Below, one piece after another: positions 52,549 to 62,153 of a stretch of DNA of 64,000 nucleotides. This DNA is from Parabacteroides distasonis ATCC 8503 (GTDB lineage Bacteria; Bacteroidota; Bacteroidia; Bacteroidales; Tannerellaceae), in assembly GCF_000012845.1 (NCBI RefSeq), contig NC_009615.1, positions 4,528,501 through 4,592,500 on the forward strand, given 5' to 3'. The translations under genes and the position numbers were made by a program. The notes below the pieces were generated by a model, which worked only from the letters and a program-made list of their open reading frames with translations, ran no database searches and had not been told where the DNA came from. How positions within the stretch are numbered: position 1 is the first letter of the stretch; each line of letters begins with the position of its first letter.

Positions 52549-53722
52549 AATCGTGCTCTAAGGCATACTCATAGATGGATTTCCAGTTTCCTTTTACGAA
52601 AGCGGAGATCAGCAAGAGCAAGGTGCTTTTGGGCTGGTGGAAGTTGGTGACGATTCCTTTTACGATCTTGAACTCATAGCCCGGGGCGATGATGATTTGT
52701 GTAGCCGTTACCAGCGTATCCGCATCATGCTTATCCAGATAATCGAGGATGTTTTGAAGGGAACGCTCCGCTGTCAGCCGGTTGTTATTCATGTCGTAAG
52801 GCATCCATTGTTTTACGACGAGATCTTCGGAAGTCGCTTCCGGGTTATTATCTAGGATCACGCCCATGTAATAGAGACTTTCCAAGGTCCGTACGGAAGT
52901 CGTTCCTACGGCGATGATATTTCCAAGGTTGCTTTTGATACGTTCGATGGAACTGCGGCGGACGGAGATAAATTCCGTGTGCATCTCGTGACCTTCGATC
53001 GTGTCGCTTTTTACCGGTTTAAAGGTACCCGCTCCGACATGCAAGGTGACTTCTTCCCGCCCGATGCCCCGAGCATCTATATCGGCAAGTACTTCCGGAG
53101 TGAAATGAAGTCCGGCGGTCGGTGCGGCGACGGAGCCTTTTATCTTAGAATAAACTGTTTGATAGGTCTGTAGGTCGCTCTTCTCTGTTTCCCTGTGCAA
53201 ATAAGGAGGAATCGGCAAGACCCCGGCGGCATCCAAGATATCGGCGAACGTATAAGCTTCATTATCCCAAATGAATTCGATCAAATGTGTGTCACCATGA
53301 GACTTTTTCTTATCCGCTGTCAGCACGACCGGTTCATCCTTAATGAAGATCGTTTTGGATAAAGTGCCTTCTTTCCATTTCTTAAGGTTACCAACCAAGC
53401 AAGTCCAGCTACAGCGTCGGGTCTCTTGAAAAATCAAGGCGTAATCATGAGGCTCGATGGGCTCCAAACAGAAAATCTCGATGCGTGCGCCGGTCTCTTT
53501 CTGGAAAAGTAGGCGGGCTTGTATGACCCGGGTATTATTGAATACCATCAAGCTGTTTTGGGGAAGATAATCCGTGATATGCTTAAAGATACTTTCGCTT
53601 ATTTCCCCGTTACGGTAGAGTAAAAGTTTGGACTCGTCCCTTTTAGGCAATGGGAACTTCGCGATTCGTTCGTCCGGTAACGAATAGTTATAATCTTCAA
53701 TACGTATTTCTTGCGTCTTCAT
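52508..53722 (-). CDS. queA: S-adenosylmethionine:tRNA ribosyltransferase-isomerase
   Basis: 404 residues from the ATG at 53722. FNNTRVIQARL, VAAPTAGLHFT and HVGAGTFKPV are QueA blocks; [20 protein letters not shown] is the C-terminus. It adds the ribosyl group from SAM to make epoxyqueuosine in tRNA. It is about 50 residues longer than the E. coli enzyme, with extra sequence in the middle, as usual in Bacteroidetes. Its 3' end overlaps the toxin gene. A -7 box TACTTTTG (53779-53772, minus) lies 50 bases upstream. Confidence 0.92.
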   Translation of the reverse strand: MKTQEIRIEDYNYSLPDERIAKFPLPKRDESKLLLYRNGEISESIFKHITDYLPQNSLMVFNNTRVIQARLLFQKETGARIEIFCLEPIEPHDYALIFQETRRCSWTCLVGNLKKWKEGTLSKTIFIKDEPVVLTADKKKSHGDTHLIEFIWDNEAYTFADILDAAGVLPIPPYLHRETEKSDLQTYQTVYSKIKGSVAAPTAGLHFTPEVLADIDARGIGREEVTLHVGAGTFKPVKSDTIEGHEMHTEFISVRRSSIERIKSNLGNIIAVGTTSVRTLESLYYMGVILDNNPEATSEDLVVKQWMPYDMNNNRLTAERSLQNILDYLDKHDADTLVTATQIIIAPGYEFKIVKGIVTNFHQPKSTLLLLISAFVKGNWKSIYEYALEHDFRFLSYGDSSLLI

Positions 53723-53846
53723 TACTTCTTCTGTCCTGTTAAAAAACATCCGTTTGTACGGATTCCGGGTGCAAAAGTAGTAAATAGGTTTCGGATTCGC
53801 GGATTATTCCCTAATTTTGTGCGCATAATATAATAAGGTATAGAAT

Positions 53847-54929
53847 ATGAGTATTCAAATAGGTGATAAAGTTCGCTTCCTGAATAGTGTGGGAGGTGGA
53901 GTCGTACGTGGATTCCGTGGAAAGGACCAAGTGTTGGTTGAGGATGAGGATGGGTTTGAGGTTCCTGCCTTGATCAAGGAATGTGTCGTGGTTGGGGGCA
54001 ATGATATGCAAGTGCATAGCTCGAATCGCCCGAAAGTACAGGCTCCGGTAGAGACTCCTTCCCCAAAGAAGCCTGAACCCAAAGAGGAAAAGGTCGAGGA
54101 GACACCGGAGGGAGAGCGTCTGAATGTGTATCTGGCTTATCTCCCGGTCGATCCGAAGGCGTTTCAGCAATGTGGCTATGAGACGTATTTCGTGAATGAT
54201 AGCAATTACTATTTGTTCTTCAATTATATGAACCGAACGAATAATAGCTGGACAAGTCGTTATAACGGGATTATTGAGCCGAATACGAAAATATTCCTAG
54301 AGGAGTTCGGTAAGCCGGAGTTGAATGATCTGGAAAGGATCTGCGTGCAACTGATCGCTTTCAAGAAGGATAAACCCTATTCGTTGAAAAACGCCGTATC
54401 TGTAGAGTTGCGCTTGGATACGGTTAAGTTCTACAAGCTTCACTGCTTTATGGAGAATGATTTCTTTGAGGAGGATGCCTTGATTTATCCGATTATCCGC
54501 AATGACTTGCCCGAGAGAGAACTATTGGTCTCTGCGGCGGAGTTGAAGGAAGCTATGCAGCAAAAGGTTCGTGAGGAACGTAGGGTTCCCCGGCAAATCG
54601 TGAAAAAGAAGCCGACGAATAGCGCTATCCTTGAGATCGATTTGCATATAACCGAATTGTTGGATAATACGAATGGATTGAGCAATGCGGATATGCTGAC
54701 GTACCAGTTGGGAAAATTCCGTGAGGTGATGGATCAGTACGCTCTTAATAACGGACAGAAGATTGTCTTTATCCATGGAAAAGGCGATGGCGTACTGCGT
54801 AAGGCGATCGAGAAGGATTTGAAGACCCGTTATAAGCAACATTATTTTCAAGATGCTTCTTTCCGCGAATATGGCTTTGGTGCGACGATGGTAACGATTA
54901 AGGCTGATACCTCGAAACATGGCCATTGA
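53847..54929 (+). CDS. DUF2027/Smr-domain protein
   Basis: 360 residues. An N-terminal KOW-like start (IQIGDKVRFLNSVGGGVVRGF) is followed by a Pro/Glu/Lys linker (~60-90), a beta-rich middle DUF2027 domain and a C-terminal Smr domain with EIDLHITELLD and the IFIHGKGDGVLR-type block (~300-322). Smr domains are often nucleases or RNA-binding folds linked to MutS2 or ribosome rescue. It overlaps the next gene by 11 bases, so an operon of Smr, CYTH and DPP11 genes is likely. A -7 box TAATTTTG is at 53812-53819. Confidence 0.85.
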   Translation: MSIQIGDKVRFLNSVGGGVVRGFRGKDQVLVEDEDGFEVPALIKECVVVGGNDMQVHSSNRPKVQAPVETPSPKKPEPKEEKVEETPEGERLNVYLAYLPVDPKAFQQCGYETYFVNDSNYYLFFNYMNRTNNSWTSRYNGIIEPNTKIFLEEFGKPELNDLERICVQLIAFKKDKPYSLKNAVSVELRLDTVKFYKLHCFMENDFFEEDALIYPIIRNDLPERELLVSAAELKEAMQQKVREERRVPRQIVKKKPTNSAILEIDLHITELLDNTNGLSNADMLTYQLGKFREVMDQYALNNGQKIVFIHGKGDGVLRKAIEKDLKTRYKQHYFQDASFREYGFGATMVTIKADTSKHGH

Positions 54930-55392
54930 GATAGAACGGAAATTCTTGGTCTCCGGTGATTTCTTACCGGAGGCTGTTAGCTCCACCCGTATCGTGCAGG
55001 GATATATTTGCTCACAGCCCGGACGTACGGTTCGTATTCGTATCCGGGGAGAGGAGGGATTCCTAACGATCAAAGGCGCTTCGGATGAGAAAGGCTTGAG
55101 CCGTTATGAGTTCGAACAAAAGATTCCTCTGGTGGATGCCGAGCGGTTGTTGGAACTTTGCGAGCCGGGTGCGATCGACAAGGTTCGTTATCTGGTTCCC
55201 AGAGGCAGCCATACGTGGGAAGTCGATGTTTTCCACGGAGCGAATGAAGGGTTGATCCTTGCGGAGATCGAGTTATCGTCTGAGGACGAGCCTTTTGAGA
55301 AACCGGCTTGGCTTGGTAAGGAGGTAAGTGGAGATCGCCGTTATTATAATTCAATGTTGACAAAACATCCTTTTAATAGTTCAAATACATGA
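54919..55392 (+). CDS. CYTH-domain protein (inorganic triphosphatase-like)
   Basis: 157 residues. It starts with the CYTH signature EIERKFLV, followed by GYICSQPGRTVRIRIRGEEGFLTIKG and AEIELSSEDEPFE, the charged beta-tunnel strands binding triphosphate and metal. Bacterial members hydrolyse tripolyphosphate or thiamine triphosphate; adenylate cyclase activity is less likely. It overlaps the Smr gene by 11 bases and DPP11 by 4 (ATGA). Confidence 0.88.
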   Translation: MAIEIERKFLVSGDFLPEAVSSTRIVQGYICSQPGRTVRIRIRGEEGFLTIKGASDEKGLSRYEFEQKIPLVDAERLLELCEPGAIDKVRYLVPRGSHTWEVDVFHGANEGLILAEIELSSEDEPFEKPAWLGKEVSGDRRYYNSMLTKHPFNSSNT

Positions 55393-57548
55393 AGAAACTC
55401 TTTTTATCTGTAGCGGCCGCTATATTGGCGTTTCCGGTCTTGGCCGATGAGGGCATGTGGCTGCTCCCTTTATTGAAGCAACAAAAGTTTGCGGAGATGC
55501 AGGCCCTTGGTCTGCGATTAAGCGATCAGGAAGTGTATAGCGCCGAGGCTCCTTCCTTGAAAGACGCCGTGGTTCGTTTTGGCGGTGGTTGTACGGGCGA
55601 GATGATCTCTCCGGACGGGTTGGTGCTGACGAATCATCATTGTGGTTATAGTAGCATCCAACGGCATAGTACCTTGGAACATGATTATCTGACGGACGGC
55701 TTTTGGGCGATGTCTCGTGATAAGGAGCTTCCGAATCCGGGATTGACGGTTACTTTTATCGATAAGATCGACGACGTGACGGATTATGTGAGGACGGAAC
55801 TGAAAAAGATCACGGATCCGAACAGCATGGAATTCTTGTCCGCTAAGTACTTGAATGGCCTCGCTAAAGCGAAAGTAGGTGAGAAGTTCTTACAGGATAA
55901 CCCCGGTACGGAAGTCGAGATCAAGGCTTTTTATGGAGGTAATAAGTACTATATGTTTACCAAGAAAATCTATTCGGATGTCCGTTTAGTCGGTGCTCCC
56001 CCTTCCTCTATCGGTAAGTTCGGTGCGGATACGGATAACTGGATGTGGCCTCGTCATACCGGAGACTTCTCTCTTTTCCGTGTGTATGCCGATGCAAACG
56101 GAAATCCGGCACCTTATTCGGAAACCAATGTCCCGCTTCGTCCGAAGCGTTGGTTAAAGCTTTCTATAAAAGGTGTGGAGGAGAACGATTATGCCATGAT
56201 CATGGGTTTCCCCGGTCGTACCAATAAATACTATACCTCATGGGAGGTAGCCGAACGTCGGGATATAGATAATGCGGTACGTATTAATATCCGTAATCTC
56301 CGTCAAGAGGCGATGCTGGAAGAAATGTTGAAAGATCCGCAAGTCCGGATTCAATACGCTAGTAAGTATGCGGGTTCTACGAACGCTTATAAGAATGCGA
56401 TCGGTAGTAACTGGGCGATCAACAAACGTAATTTTGAGCAGGTGAAAAACGATGTGCAGAATCGTTTGATCGCTTGGTCGAAGAAGATGTGTGAGCCTTC
56501 TTATCCAGAAGCGCTTCTGACATTGGAGCAGATCGTTAATGATCGTAAGGATTTGCATTTCCGTAGTTGGATGTTGGATGAGGCATTGAGCCGTGGTATC
56601 GAGTTCTCCAAAGTTCCGACCGATATCGAGACTGTTTGTGAGGCTTTGGAGGGGAAAGATCGTTCCGAGCAGCAAAAACAGGTTACTCAATTGGAGAGGG
56701 CTTTCCACCGTTTCGCAGATAAGGATTATGCGCCGATGGTTGATAAGAAGATAGCGAAAGTCATGCTAAAGGAATATAGGCGTTTGGTCGTTCCGAAGTC
56801 GCAGCCGGCTTATTTTTCCGTAATCGATAGCAAGTTTAAGGGGGATGTGGATAAATTCGTAGATTATCTGTTTGATAAATCGATCTATGGTAGCGAGAAG
56901 AACTTTAATGCGTTCAAGGAGCACCCGTCTGTCAAAACTTTGAGAGAAGATCCGATGATTCTGTTCGCGCAATCCGTAAAGGATGAGAAAAGGGCGTTAG
57001 ATAAGGCCTTGGCTGATTTTGATGCCGGATATGCGATCGCCCATCGTGCGTATGTGAAAGGACTTTTAGCGATGTATGGAGACTTAGCTAGTTTTCCGGA
57101 TGCGAACTCTACGCTTCGTCTGACTTATGGGCAGGTGAAAGGTTACAGTCCTCGTGATTGCGATTATTATGGTCATCAAACCACTTTAGACGGCGTCATG
57201 GAGAAGGAGGATTCTACGAATTGGGAATTTGTGGTTTCTGCTCGTTTGAAGGAATTATATCAAGCAGGAGACTTTGGCCCTTATAAGATGCCTAACGGTA
57301 AAATGCCGGTTGCCTTCTGTGCTACGACCCATACAACGGGAGGGAACTCCGGTAGTCCGGTATTGAATGGACAAGGAGAGTTAATCGGTATCAATTTCGA
57401 CCGTAACTGGGAAGGAGTAGGAGGGGATATCCAATATCTGCCCGATTATCAACGCAGTATTATCGTAGATATCCGTTATGTCCTATTCGTAATCGATAAA
57501 TATGCCGGAGCCGGTTATTTATTGAACGAGATGGAATTCTCAAGATAG
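55389..57548 (+). CDS. dpp11: Asp/Glu-specific dipeptidyl peptidase 11 (S46)
   Basis: 719 residues with a signal peptide (1-19, PVLAD). TNHHCGY (His83/84), TDNWMWPRHTGDF (Asp) and GGNSGSP (Ser654) form the triad of family S46. The residue in NFDRNWEG is Arg672; Arg at this site marks DPP11, which cuts after acidic residues, while DPP7 has Gly. It yields dipeptides in the periplasm for uptake. It overlaps the CYTH gene by 4 bases and ends in a perfect palindrome. Confidence 0.88.
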   Translation: MKKLFLSVAAAILAFPVLADEGMWLLPLLKQQKFAEMQALGLRLSDQEVYSAEAPSLKDAVVRFGGGCTGEMISPDGLVLTNHHCGYSSIQRHSTLEHDYLTDGFWAMSRDKELPNPGLTVTFIDKIDDVTDYVRTELKKITDPNSMEFLSAKYLNGLAKAKVGEKFLQDNPGTEVEIKAFYGGNKYYMFTKKIYSDVRLVGAPPSSIGKFGADTDNWMWPRHTGDFSLFRVYADANGNPAPYSETNVPLRPKRWLKLSIKGVEENDYAMIMGFPGRTNKYYTSWEVAERRDIDNAVRINIRNLRQEAMLEEMLKDPQVRIQYASKYAGSTNAYKNAIGSNWAINKRNFEQVKNDVQNRLIAWSKKMCEPSYPEALLTLEQIVNDRKDLHFRSWMLDEALSRGIEFSKVPTDIETVCEALEGKDRSEQQKQVTQLERAFHRFADKDYAPMVDKKIAKVMLKEYRRLVVPKSQPAYFSVIDSKFKGDVDKFVDYLFDKSIYGSEKNFNAFKEHPSVKTLREDPMILFAQSVKDEKRALDKALADFDAGYAIAHRAYVKGLLAMYGDLASFPDANSTLRLTYGQVKGYSPRDCDYYGHQTTLDGVMEKEDSTNWEFVVSARLKELYQAGDFGPYKMPNGKMPVAFCATTHTTGGNSGSPVLNGQGELIGINFDRNWEGVGGDIQYLPDYQRSIIVDIRYVLFVIDKYAGAGYLLNEMEFSR

Positions 57549-57574
57549 AGAAGTAAGTTAACTTACTTCTCTAT
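57545..57574. repeat. Perfect 30-base palindrome
   Basis: ATAGAGAAGTAAGTT joined directly to its exact complement, with no loop, starting at the DPP11 stop codon. Unlike a terminator it has no spacer and is AT-rich. Confidence 0.75.
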
Positions 57575-57580
57575 AAATAC

Positions 57581-57623
57581 AAAAAAAGGAGACGTATCTT
57601 TAAAAGATACGTCTCCTCTTTTT
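57581..57623. terminator. Strong bidirectional terminator
   Basis: GGAGACGTATCTT pairs with its exact complement around a 4-base loop; A- and T-runs flank both sides, serving DPP11 and the convergent toxin module. Confidence 0.92.
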
Positions 57624-57642
57624 GTATATTTATATCTATAAC

Positions 57643-57810
57643 TTAATAAATCTTGTCAAGATCAACAGCTTTGACTCTGAAGATATGACCGTTACGAGAG
57701 AATACCAACTCTCCGTCTTCCTTCTTCTTCTGATTCACCAAACGCTGAAAAGCTATATTTGCACCTTTTACTATATTCTCTTCGAATTCTCTAACTTCTT
57801 GCTCATTCAT
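57643..57810 (-). CDS. 55-residue putative partner/antitoxin of the zeta-like kinase
   Basis: Open frame MNEQEVREFEENIVKGANIA to DLDKIY, too short for most gene callers but with a clear start and stop, sensible composition (acidic helical N-terminus, then KKKEDG turn and a beta-rich end). It overlaps the zeta-type gene by 8 bases, pointing to coupled translation. Placement after the kinase is opposite to the epsilon-zeta order. The function as an antitoxin is an inference. Confidence 0.65.
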   Translation of the reverse strand: MNEQEVREFEENIVKGANIAFQRLVNQKKKEDGELVFSRNGHIFRVKAVDLDKIY

Positions 57811-58402
57811 GATGTTCAAGTTTTGTAAAAATATCTAGATTATACACTTCCCTTTTATCATTCTTGAATCCCTTGGCGATCACTTCCATGGGAGACATCG
57901 AATTATCAGTTATCATCCAATAGTCACTAATAGGAAGGTATAGCTCAAATAAATTGTGGATACCGGCCTCATACCGACGCCGTATCGTTGCTTCCGGAAT
58001 ATTGTGACCTCCGGCGGCTACCCTCATTTTCACACGTTCCACGGCTAGATCCGGCGTATTCAGCCAGAAGTAAAGCAATGTAACATAATAACCTTCCCTT
58101 TGTGCTTCCCGTATCAGGTTTGCGACTGAACGGGTGGCCAGCGTAGTTTCCATTGCGAAAGTCTCACCAGCACCGATGAGTTCCTTTATCCGCTTATACA
58201 TAATACGACTAGCTTCAACGGCGACGGCTATACTGTCTGCATTAAAAGGGGAAAGTCCCTTGGCTATCTCGTCTGAGTTAACAAACTCCCTACATTTTAG
58301 CATTTCTGGTAAAATAGTGAAGGAAGCTGTTGTTTTTCCTGCTCCGTTGCAACCTGATATTATATACAAATATGGCACTGTTTGCTGTTTTTGATGCTGC
58401 AA
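57803..58402 (-). CDS. Zeta-toxin-family P-loop kinase
   Basis: 199 residues. Walker A is GCNGAGKTT (17-25); FVNSDEIAKGLSPF and FAMETTLA match zeta-fold sites for Asp/Glu catalysis; RVAAGGHNIPEATIRRRY supplies basic residues. Zeta toxins phosphorylate UDP-N-acetylglucosamine or related sugars. Many chromosomal relatives are not proven toxins. It stands in a two-gene unit with the 55-residue protein. Confidence 0.82.
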   Translation of the reverse strand: MQHQKQQTVPYLYIISGCNGAGKTTASFTILPEMLKCREFVNSDEIAKGLSPFNADSIAVAVEASRIMYKRIKELIGAGETFAMETTLATRSVANLIREAQREGYYVTLLYFWLNTPDLAVERVKMRVAAGGHNIPEATIRRRYEAGIHNLFELYLPISDYWMITDNSMSPMEVIAKGFKNDKREVYNLDIFTKLEHHE

Positions 58403-58519
58403 ATATATGTAATAGTTTTTTAATATGCGTCGTTTTATTTCTCAAAAATCGTGAAAATGTGCAGGAAATGTACTTTTAACTAACAGGTTTGTTGGGGAAA
58501 GTGGTGGTTTTGTTAATTT

Positions 58520-59647
58520 TTATACCCAAAGTAGATCACTCATGATTCCGTCGGAAACGAAGATTCCTGACTTGGATAAAATCAATTTGTCACCGGTTTG
58601 TAATAAGAGACCTTGGTTGATATGGGGTTGAGCTTGCTTTTGACAATAAGAAAGGAGCTTCCTGCCAAATTTTGTCTGGATATCAGCGAAAGAGACTCCC
58701 CACATGGTTCGAAGGCCGGTGATGATGAAGTCGTTGTACCGGGTGCATAGGTCTAAATCCTCGGATTCTATTGTCGGATGCCCATTTTCTATACCTTCTA
58801 TATATATAGGTAGAGAAGATGGATTCCATTCCCGGTCTATTCCGTTATAAGAATGGGCGGAAGGACCGAGCCCCAGATATTTCTTTCCGGTCCAGTAGGA
58901 GCTATTGTGCTTGGAGAAGAATCCGGGACGGGCGAAATTGGAGATCTCGTAATGCAAATAGCCCGCTTCTGCCAACCGGTCTATTAATGTGGAAAAGAAC
59001 GAGACGCTTAACTCCTCGTCTACGGGAGTTACTTTTCCCGCTTCCATTAATTTGTAAAGTGCGGTACCTTCTTCGTAAATGAGGTGGTAAGCGGAAAGAT
59101 GGGGAACATCCAGCCGGATCGCTTGTCGCAAATTCTCTTCCCATGCTTGCTTCGTTTGGTTAGGAAGTCCGTAGATCAAATCGATACTGATATTTGTAAT
59201 CCCATATTCCTTGCATAGTTCTACTGCTTTAATCGCTTGTTCCCGGTCATGGCGACGATTCAGAAAACGCAAATCTTCCGGATGAAAACTCTGTACACCC
59301 ATGCTGACCCGGTTAAAAGGATAATTACGGAGAAGCGATACATATTCTCGTTTCATGTCATCCGGATTCGCCTCTAAGGTAATCTCCGCTTGCTCGGCTA
59401 CATCAAAAAGACGATAGATGGCTTCGAATATCTTACCGAAATCCTTCTCGTCTAATTGAGAGGGAGTGCCTCCCCCGAAGTAAATGGTTTCTAATGCTTC
59501 GTTTCCTATATATCCCTTCCGCAATTCCATCTCTTTTATAAGTGCATTTATATACGGCTCTTTATACTTCATCTCCGTATTGGAAAAAAAGTCACAGTAT
59601 AAACACCGCTTGGCGCAAAAAGGAACGTGGATGTATAAGCCTGCCAT
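58520..59647 (-). CDS. hemW: Radical SAM protein HemW
   Basis: 375 residues from the ATG at 59647 (MAGLYIHVPFCAKRCLYCDF). The CxxxCxYC cluster binds the 4Fe-4S centre. SMGVQSF, DLIYGLPNQT and GLGPSAHSY are HemW/HemN blocks; the length fits HemW, a haem chaperone, better than the longer coproporphyrinogen dehydrogenase HemN. Single gene. The start was moved from an upstream ATG as the family begins at GLYIHVPFC. Confidence 0.9.
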   Translation of the reverse strand: MAGLYIHVPFCAKRCLYCDFFSNTEMKYKEPYINALIKEMELRKGYIGNEALETIYFGGGTPSQLDEKDFGKIFEAIYRLFDVAEQAEITLEANPDDMKREYVSLLRNYPFNRVSMGVQSFHPEDLRFLNRRHDREQAIKAVELCKEYGITNISIDLIYGLPNQTKQAWEENLRQAIRLDVPHLSAYHLIYEEGTALYKLMEAGKVTPVDEELSVSFFSTLIDRLAEAGYLHYEISNFARPGFFSKHNSSYWTGKKYLGLGPSAHSYNGIDREWNPSSLPIYIEGIENGHPTIESEDLDLCTRYNDFIITGLRTMWGVSFADIQTKFGRKLLSYCQKQAQPHINQGLLLQTGDKLILSKSGIFVSDGIMSDLLWV

Positions 59648-59837
59648 CTGTATGGACACAATTATATCTTTACACAAAGATATGATTTTAATTCCAAAAA
59701 ACCTTGCTGCTGCACAACATAGTTCTCAAACACCGGGCGATAATTGCTTTTTTCCTTTACAATCTCTAATTTGCGCCCTCGTGAAAGTGATTCACGCCAA
59801 ATAAACGTATTGTTAAACTCAAATAAATCCTGATATC

Positions 59838-61994
59838 ATGAAAGTATACCAAACAAATGAAATTAAGAACATCTCTATCTTGGGAAGTTCGGGCTCTGGG
59901 AAAACCACTCTCGCTGAAGCTATGCTTTACGAGGGTGGAGTTATAAAACGTCGCGGCTCCGTTGAGGCAGGAAATACGGTGTCCGATTATTTCCCGGTTG
60001 AGAAAGAGTATGGATACTCAGTGTTCTCAACCGTTTTCAGTGTAGAATGGCAGGATCGGAAGCTGAATTTCATCGATTGTCCGGGTTCGGATGATTTCGT
60101 GGGAGGAGCTGTTTCCGCTCTGAATGTCACGGATACGGCACTGATGGTATTGAATGCCCAGTACGGTGTTGAGGTTGGAACCGTTAACCAGTTCCGGTAT
60201 ACTGAACAATTTCATAAACCGGTGATTTTCGTTGTCAATCAGCTTGATAATGATAAAGCCGACTATGAGGGAACCATCGCCCAGTTGAAAGACCGTTGGG
60301 GCAGTAAGATCGTTCCTATCCAATATCCGATTAGCTGCGGCTCTTCTTTCAATGCTGTGGTGGATGTATTAAAAATGAAGATGTATCGTTGGAAACCGGA
60401 AGGTGGAGTTCCTGATGTATTGGAAATCCCCGCCGAGGAAATGGATAAGGCGATGGAGTTGCATCAAGCCTTGGTGGAAGCCGCCGCTGAGAACGACGAT
60501 ATGTTGATGGAGAAATTCTTTGAGGAAGGTGCCTTGAGCGAGGATGATATGCGTGCCGGTATCCGTGCGGGCTTGGTTACTCGCGGTATGTTCCCGGTAT
60601 TCTGCGTATGTGCCGGTCGTGATATGTGTGTTCGTCGTACGTTGGAGTTCTTGGGTAACGTGGTTCCTTGTACAGACAAGATGCCTCGTCTGATTACTAC
60701 GGAAGGCGTAGAGGTGACTCCGGACTCGAATGGTCCTACTAGCTTGTTCTTCTTCAAGACTACCGTGGAACCTCATATTGGTCAGGTTTCCTATTTTAAA
60801 GTGATATCAGGAAAAGTAAAAGAAGGTGACGATTTGATGAATGCCGATCGTGGTTCCAAGGAGCGTATCGCACAGTTATTTGCGGTAGCCGGACAAACTC
60901 GTACCCCGGTTACGGAAATGGTGGCGGGTGATATTGGAGCGACCGTTAAGTTAAAGGATGTTCGCCGTGGTAATACATTGAACGGAAAGGGTTGTGATTA
61001 TCGTTTCGACTTCATTAAATATCCGGATCCGAAATATCGTCGTGCTATCAAGCCGGTGAATGAGGCTGACGCCGAGAAGATGATGGAAATCTTGATACGT
61101 ATGCGTGAGGAAGACCCGACATGGGTAATCGAGCAGTCCAAGGAATTGAAGCAGACAATCGTTTCCGGTCAAGGTGAGTTCCATCTTCGTACATTGAAAT
61201 GGAGAATCGAGAATAATGATAAATTGCCGATCGAATATCTGGAGCCGAAGATCCCGTATCGTGAGACGATTACGAAAGCGGCTCGTGCGGATTACCGTCA
61301 TAAGAAACAATCCGGTGGCGCAGGCCAGTTCGGTGAAGTTCATTTGATTATCGAGCCTTATTATGAAGGTATGCCTGCTCCGGATACCTACCGTTTCGGC
61401 GGACAGGAGTATAAGATGAATGTTCGTGATACTCAAATAATTGATTTGGATTGGGGTGGTAAAGTCGTGTTCGTAAACTGTATCGTTGGTGGTGCTATCG
61501 ACGCTCGTTTCTTGCCAGCTATCTTGAAAGGTATCATGGCTCGTATGGAGCAAGGGCCGTTGACGGGTTCGTATGCTCGCGACGTGCGTATTTGCGTATA
61601 CGATGGTAAGATGCACCCGGTAGACAGTAATGAAATCTCTTTCATGCTTGCCGGACGCAATGCGTTCAGTACCGCTTTCAAGGAGGCTGGCCCTAAGATC
61701 TTGGAGCCTGTTTACGATGTCGAGGTTTCCGTTCCTGCCGATTATCTGGGAGATGTGATGAGCGACTTGCAAGGACGCCGTGCCTTGATTATGGGTATGA
61801 ATAGCGAGAAGGGATTTGAGAAACTATTGGCGAAAGTTCCTTTGAAAGAGATGTCTAACTATTCTACTTCACTAAGTTCCATTACGGGCGGACGTGCTTC
61901 CTTTACGATGAAGTTCGCTAGTTACGAGTTAGTTCCTGCCGATGTACAAGAGAAGTTGTTAAAGGCTTACGAGGCTACTCAATCAGAAGAATAG
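59838..61994 (+). CDS. fusA2: EF-G paralogue lacking key GTPase residues (EF-G2 type)
   Basis: 718 residues with all EF-G domains (G, II, III, IV, V). The P-loop is GSSGSGKTT rather than GHIDAGKTT. The switch I block is EKEYGYSVFSTV, without the RGITI threonine, and switch II reads DCPGSDDF, with Ser84 where the catalytic His stands. NQLDNDKADY replaces NKMD. This is the pattern of Bacteroides EF-G2, reported to support translation without GTP hydrolysis under starvation. Domains III-V remain intact. Own transcription unit. Confidence 0.85.
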   Translation: MKVYQTNEIKNISILGSSGSGKTTLAEAMLYEGGVIKRRGSVEAGNTVSDYFPVEKEYGYSVFSTVFSVEWQDRKLNFIDCPGSDDFVGGAVSALNVTDTALMVLNAQYGVEVGTVNQFRYTEQFHKPVIFVVNQLDNDKADYEGTIAQLKDRWGSKIVPIQYPISCGSSFNAVVDVLKMKMYRWKPEGGVPDVLEIPAEEMDKAMELHQALVEAAAENDDMLMEKFFEEGALSEDDMRAGIRAGLVTRGMFPVFCVCAGRDMCVRRTLEFLGNVVPCTDKMPRLITTEGVEVTPDSNGPTSLFFFKTTVEPHIGQVSYFKVISGKVKEGDDLMNADRGSKERIAQLFAVAGQTRTPVTEMVAGDIGATVKLKDVRRGNTLNGKGCDYRFDFIKYPDPKYRRAIKPVNEADAEKMMEILIRMREEDPTWVIEQSKELKQTIVSGQGEFHLRTLKWRIENNDKLPIEYLEPKIPYRETITKAARADYRHKKQSGGAGQFGEVHLIIEPYYEGMPAPDTYRFGGQEYKMNVRDTQIIDLDWGGKVVFVNCIVGGAIDARFLPAILKGIMARMEQGPLTGSYARDVRICVYDGKMHPVDSNEISFMLAGRNAFSTAFKEAGPKILEPVYDVEVSVPADYLGDVMSDLQGRRALIMGMNSEKGFEKLLAKVPLKEMSNYSTSLSSITGGRASFTMKFASYELVPADVQEKLLKAYEATQSEE

Positions 61995-62042
61995 GTAAAG
62001 TAAAATGTCATCATAATTTTTTAATATTTAAAGTTAAACGAG

Positions 62043-62075
62043 AAAAGGCCGGCTTTGTGAAGAGCTGGCCTTTTT
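62043..62075 (+). terminator. Intrinsic terminator of the EF-G2 gene
   Basis: AAAAGGCCGGCT pairs with AGCTGGCCTTTT (one G-U), followed by T-run. Confidence 0.88.
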
Positions 62076-62153
62076 GTTATGTCTTTTTCACTAGGTTGTC
62101 GTGAACTTGTAATACCGAAGGTGTTCTTTTGTATCATCTTAAACAAGGAAAAG

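Noticed and set aside
60951..61772. 273-codon frame on the minus strand
   Set aside because: Antisense shadow of the EF-G2-like gene.
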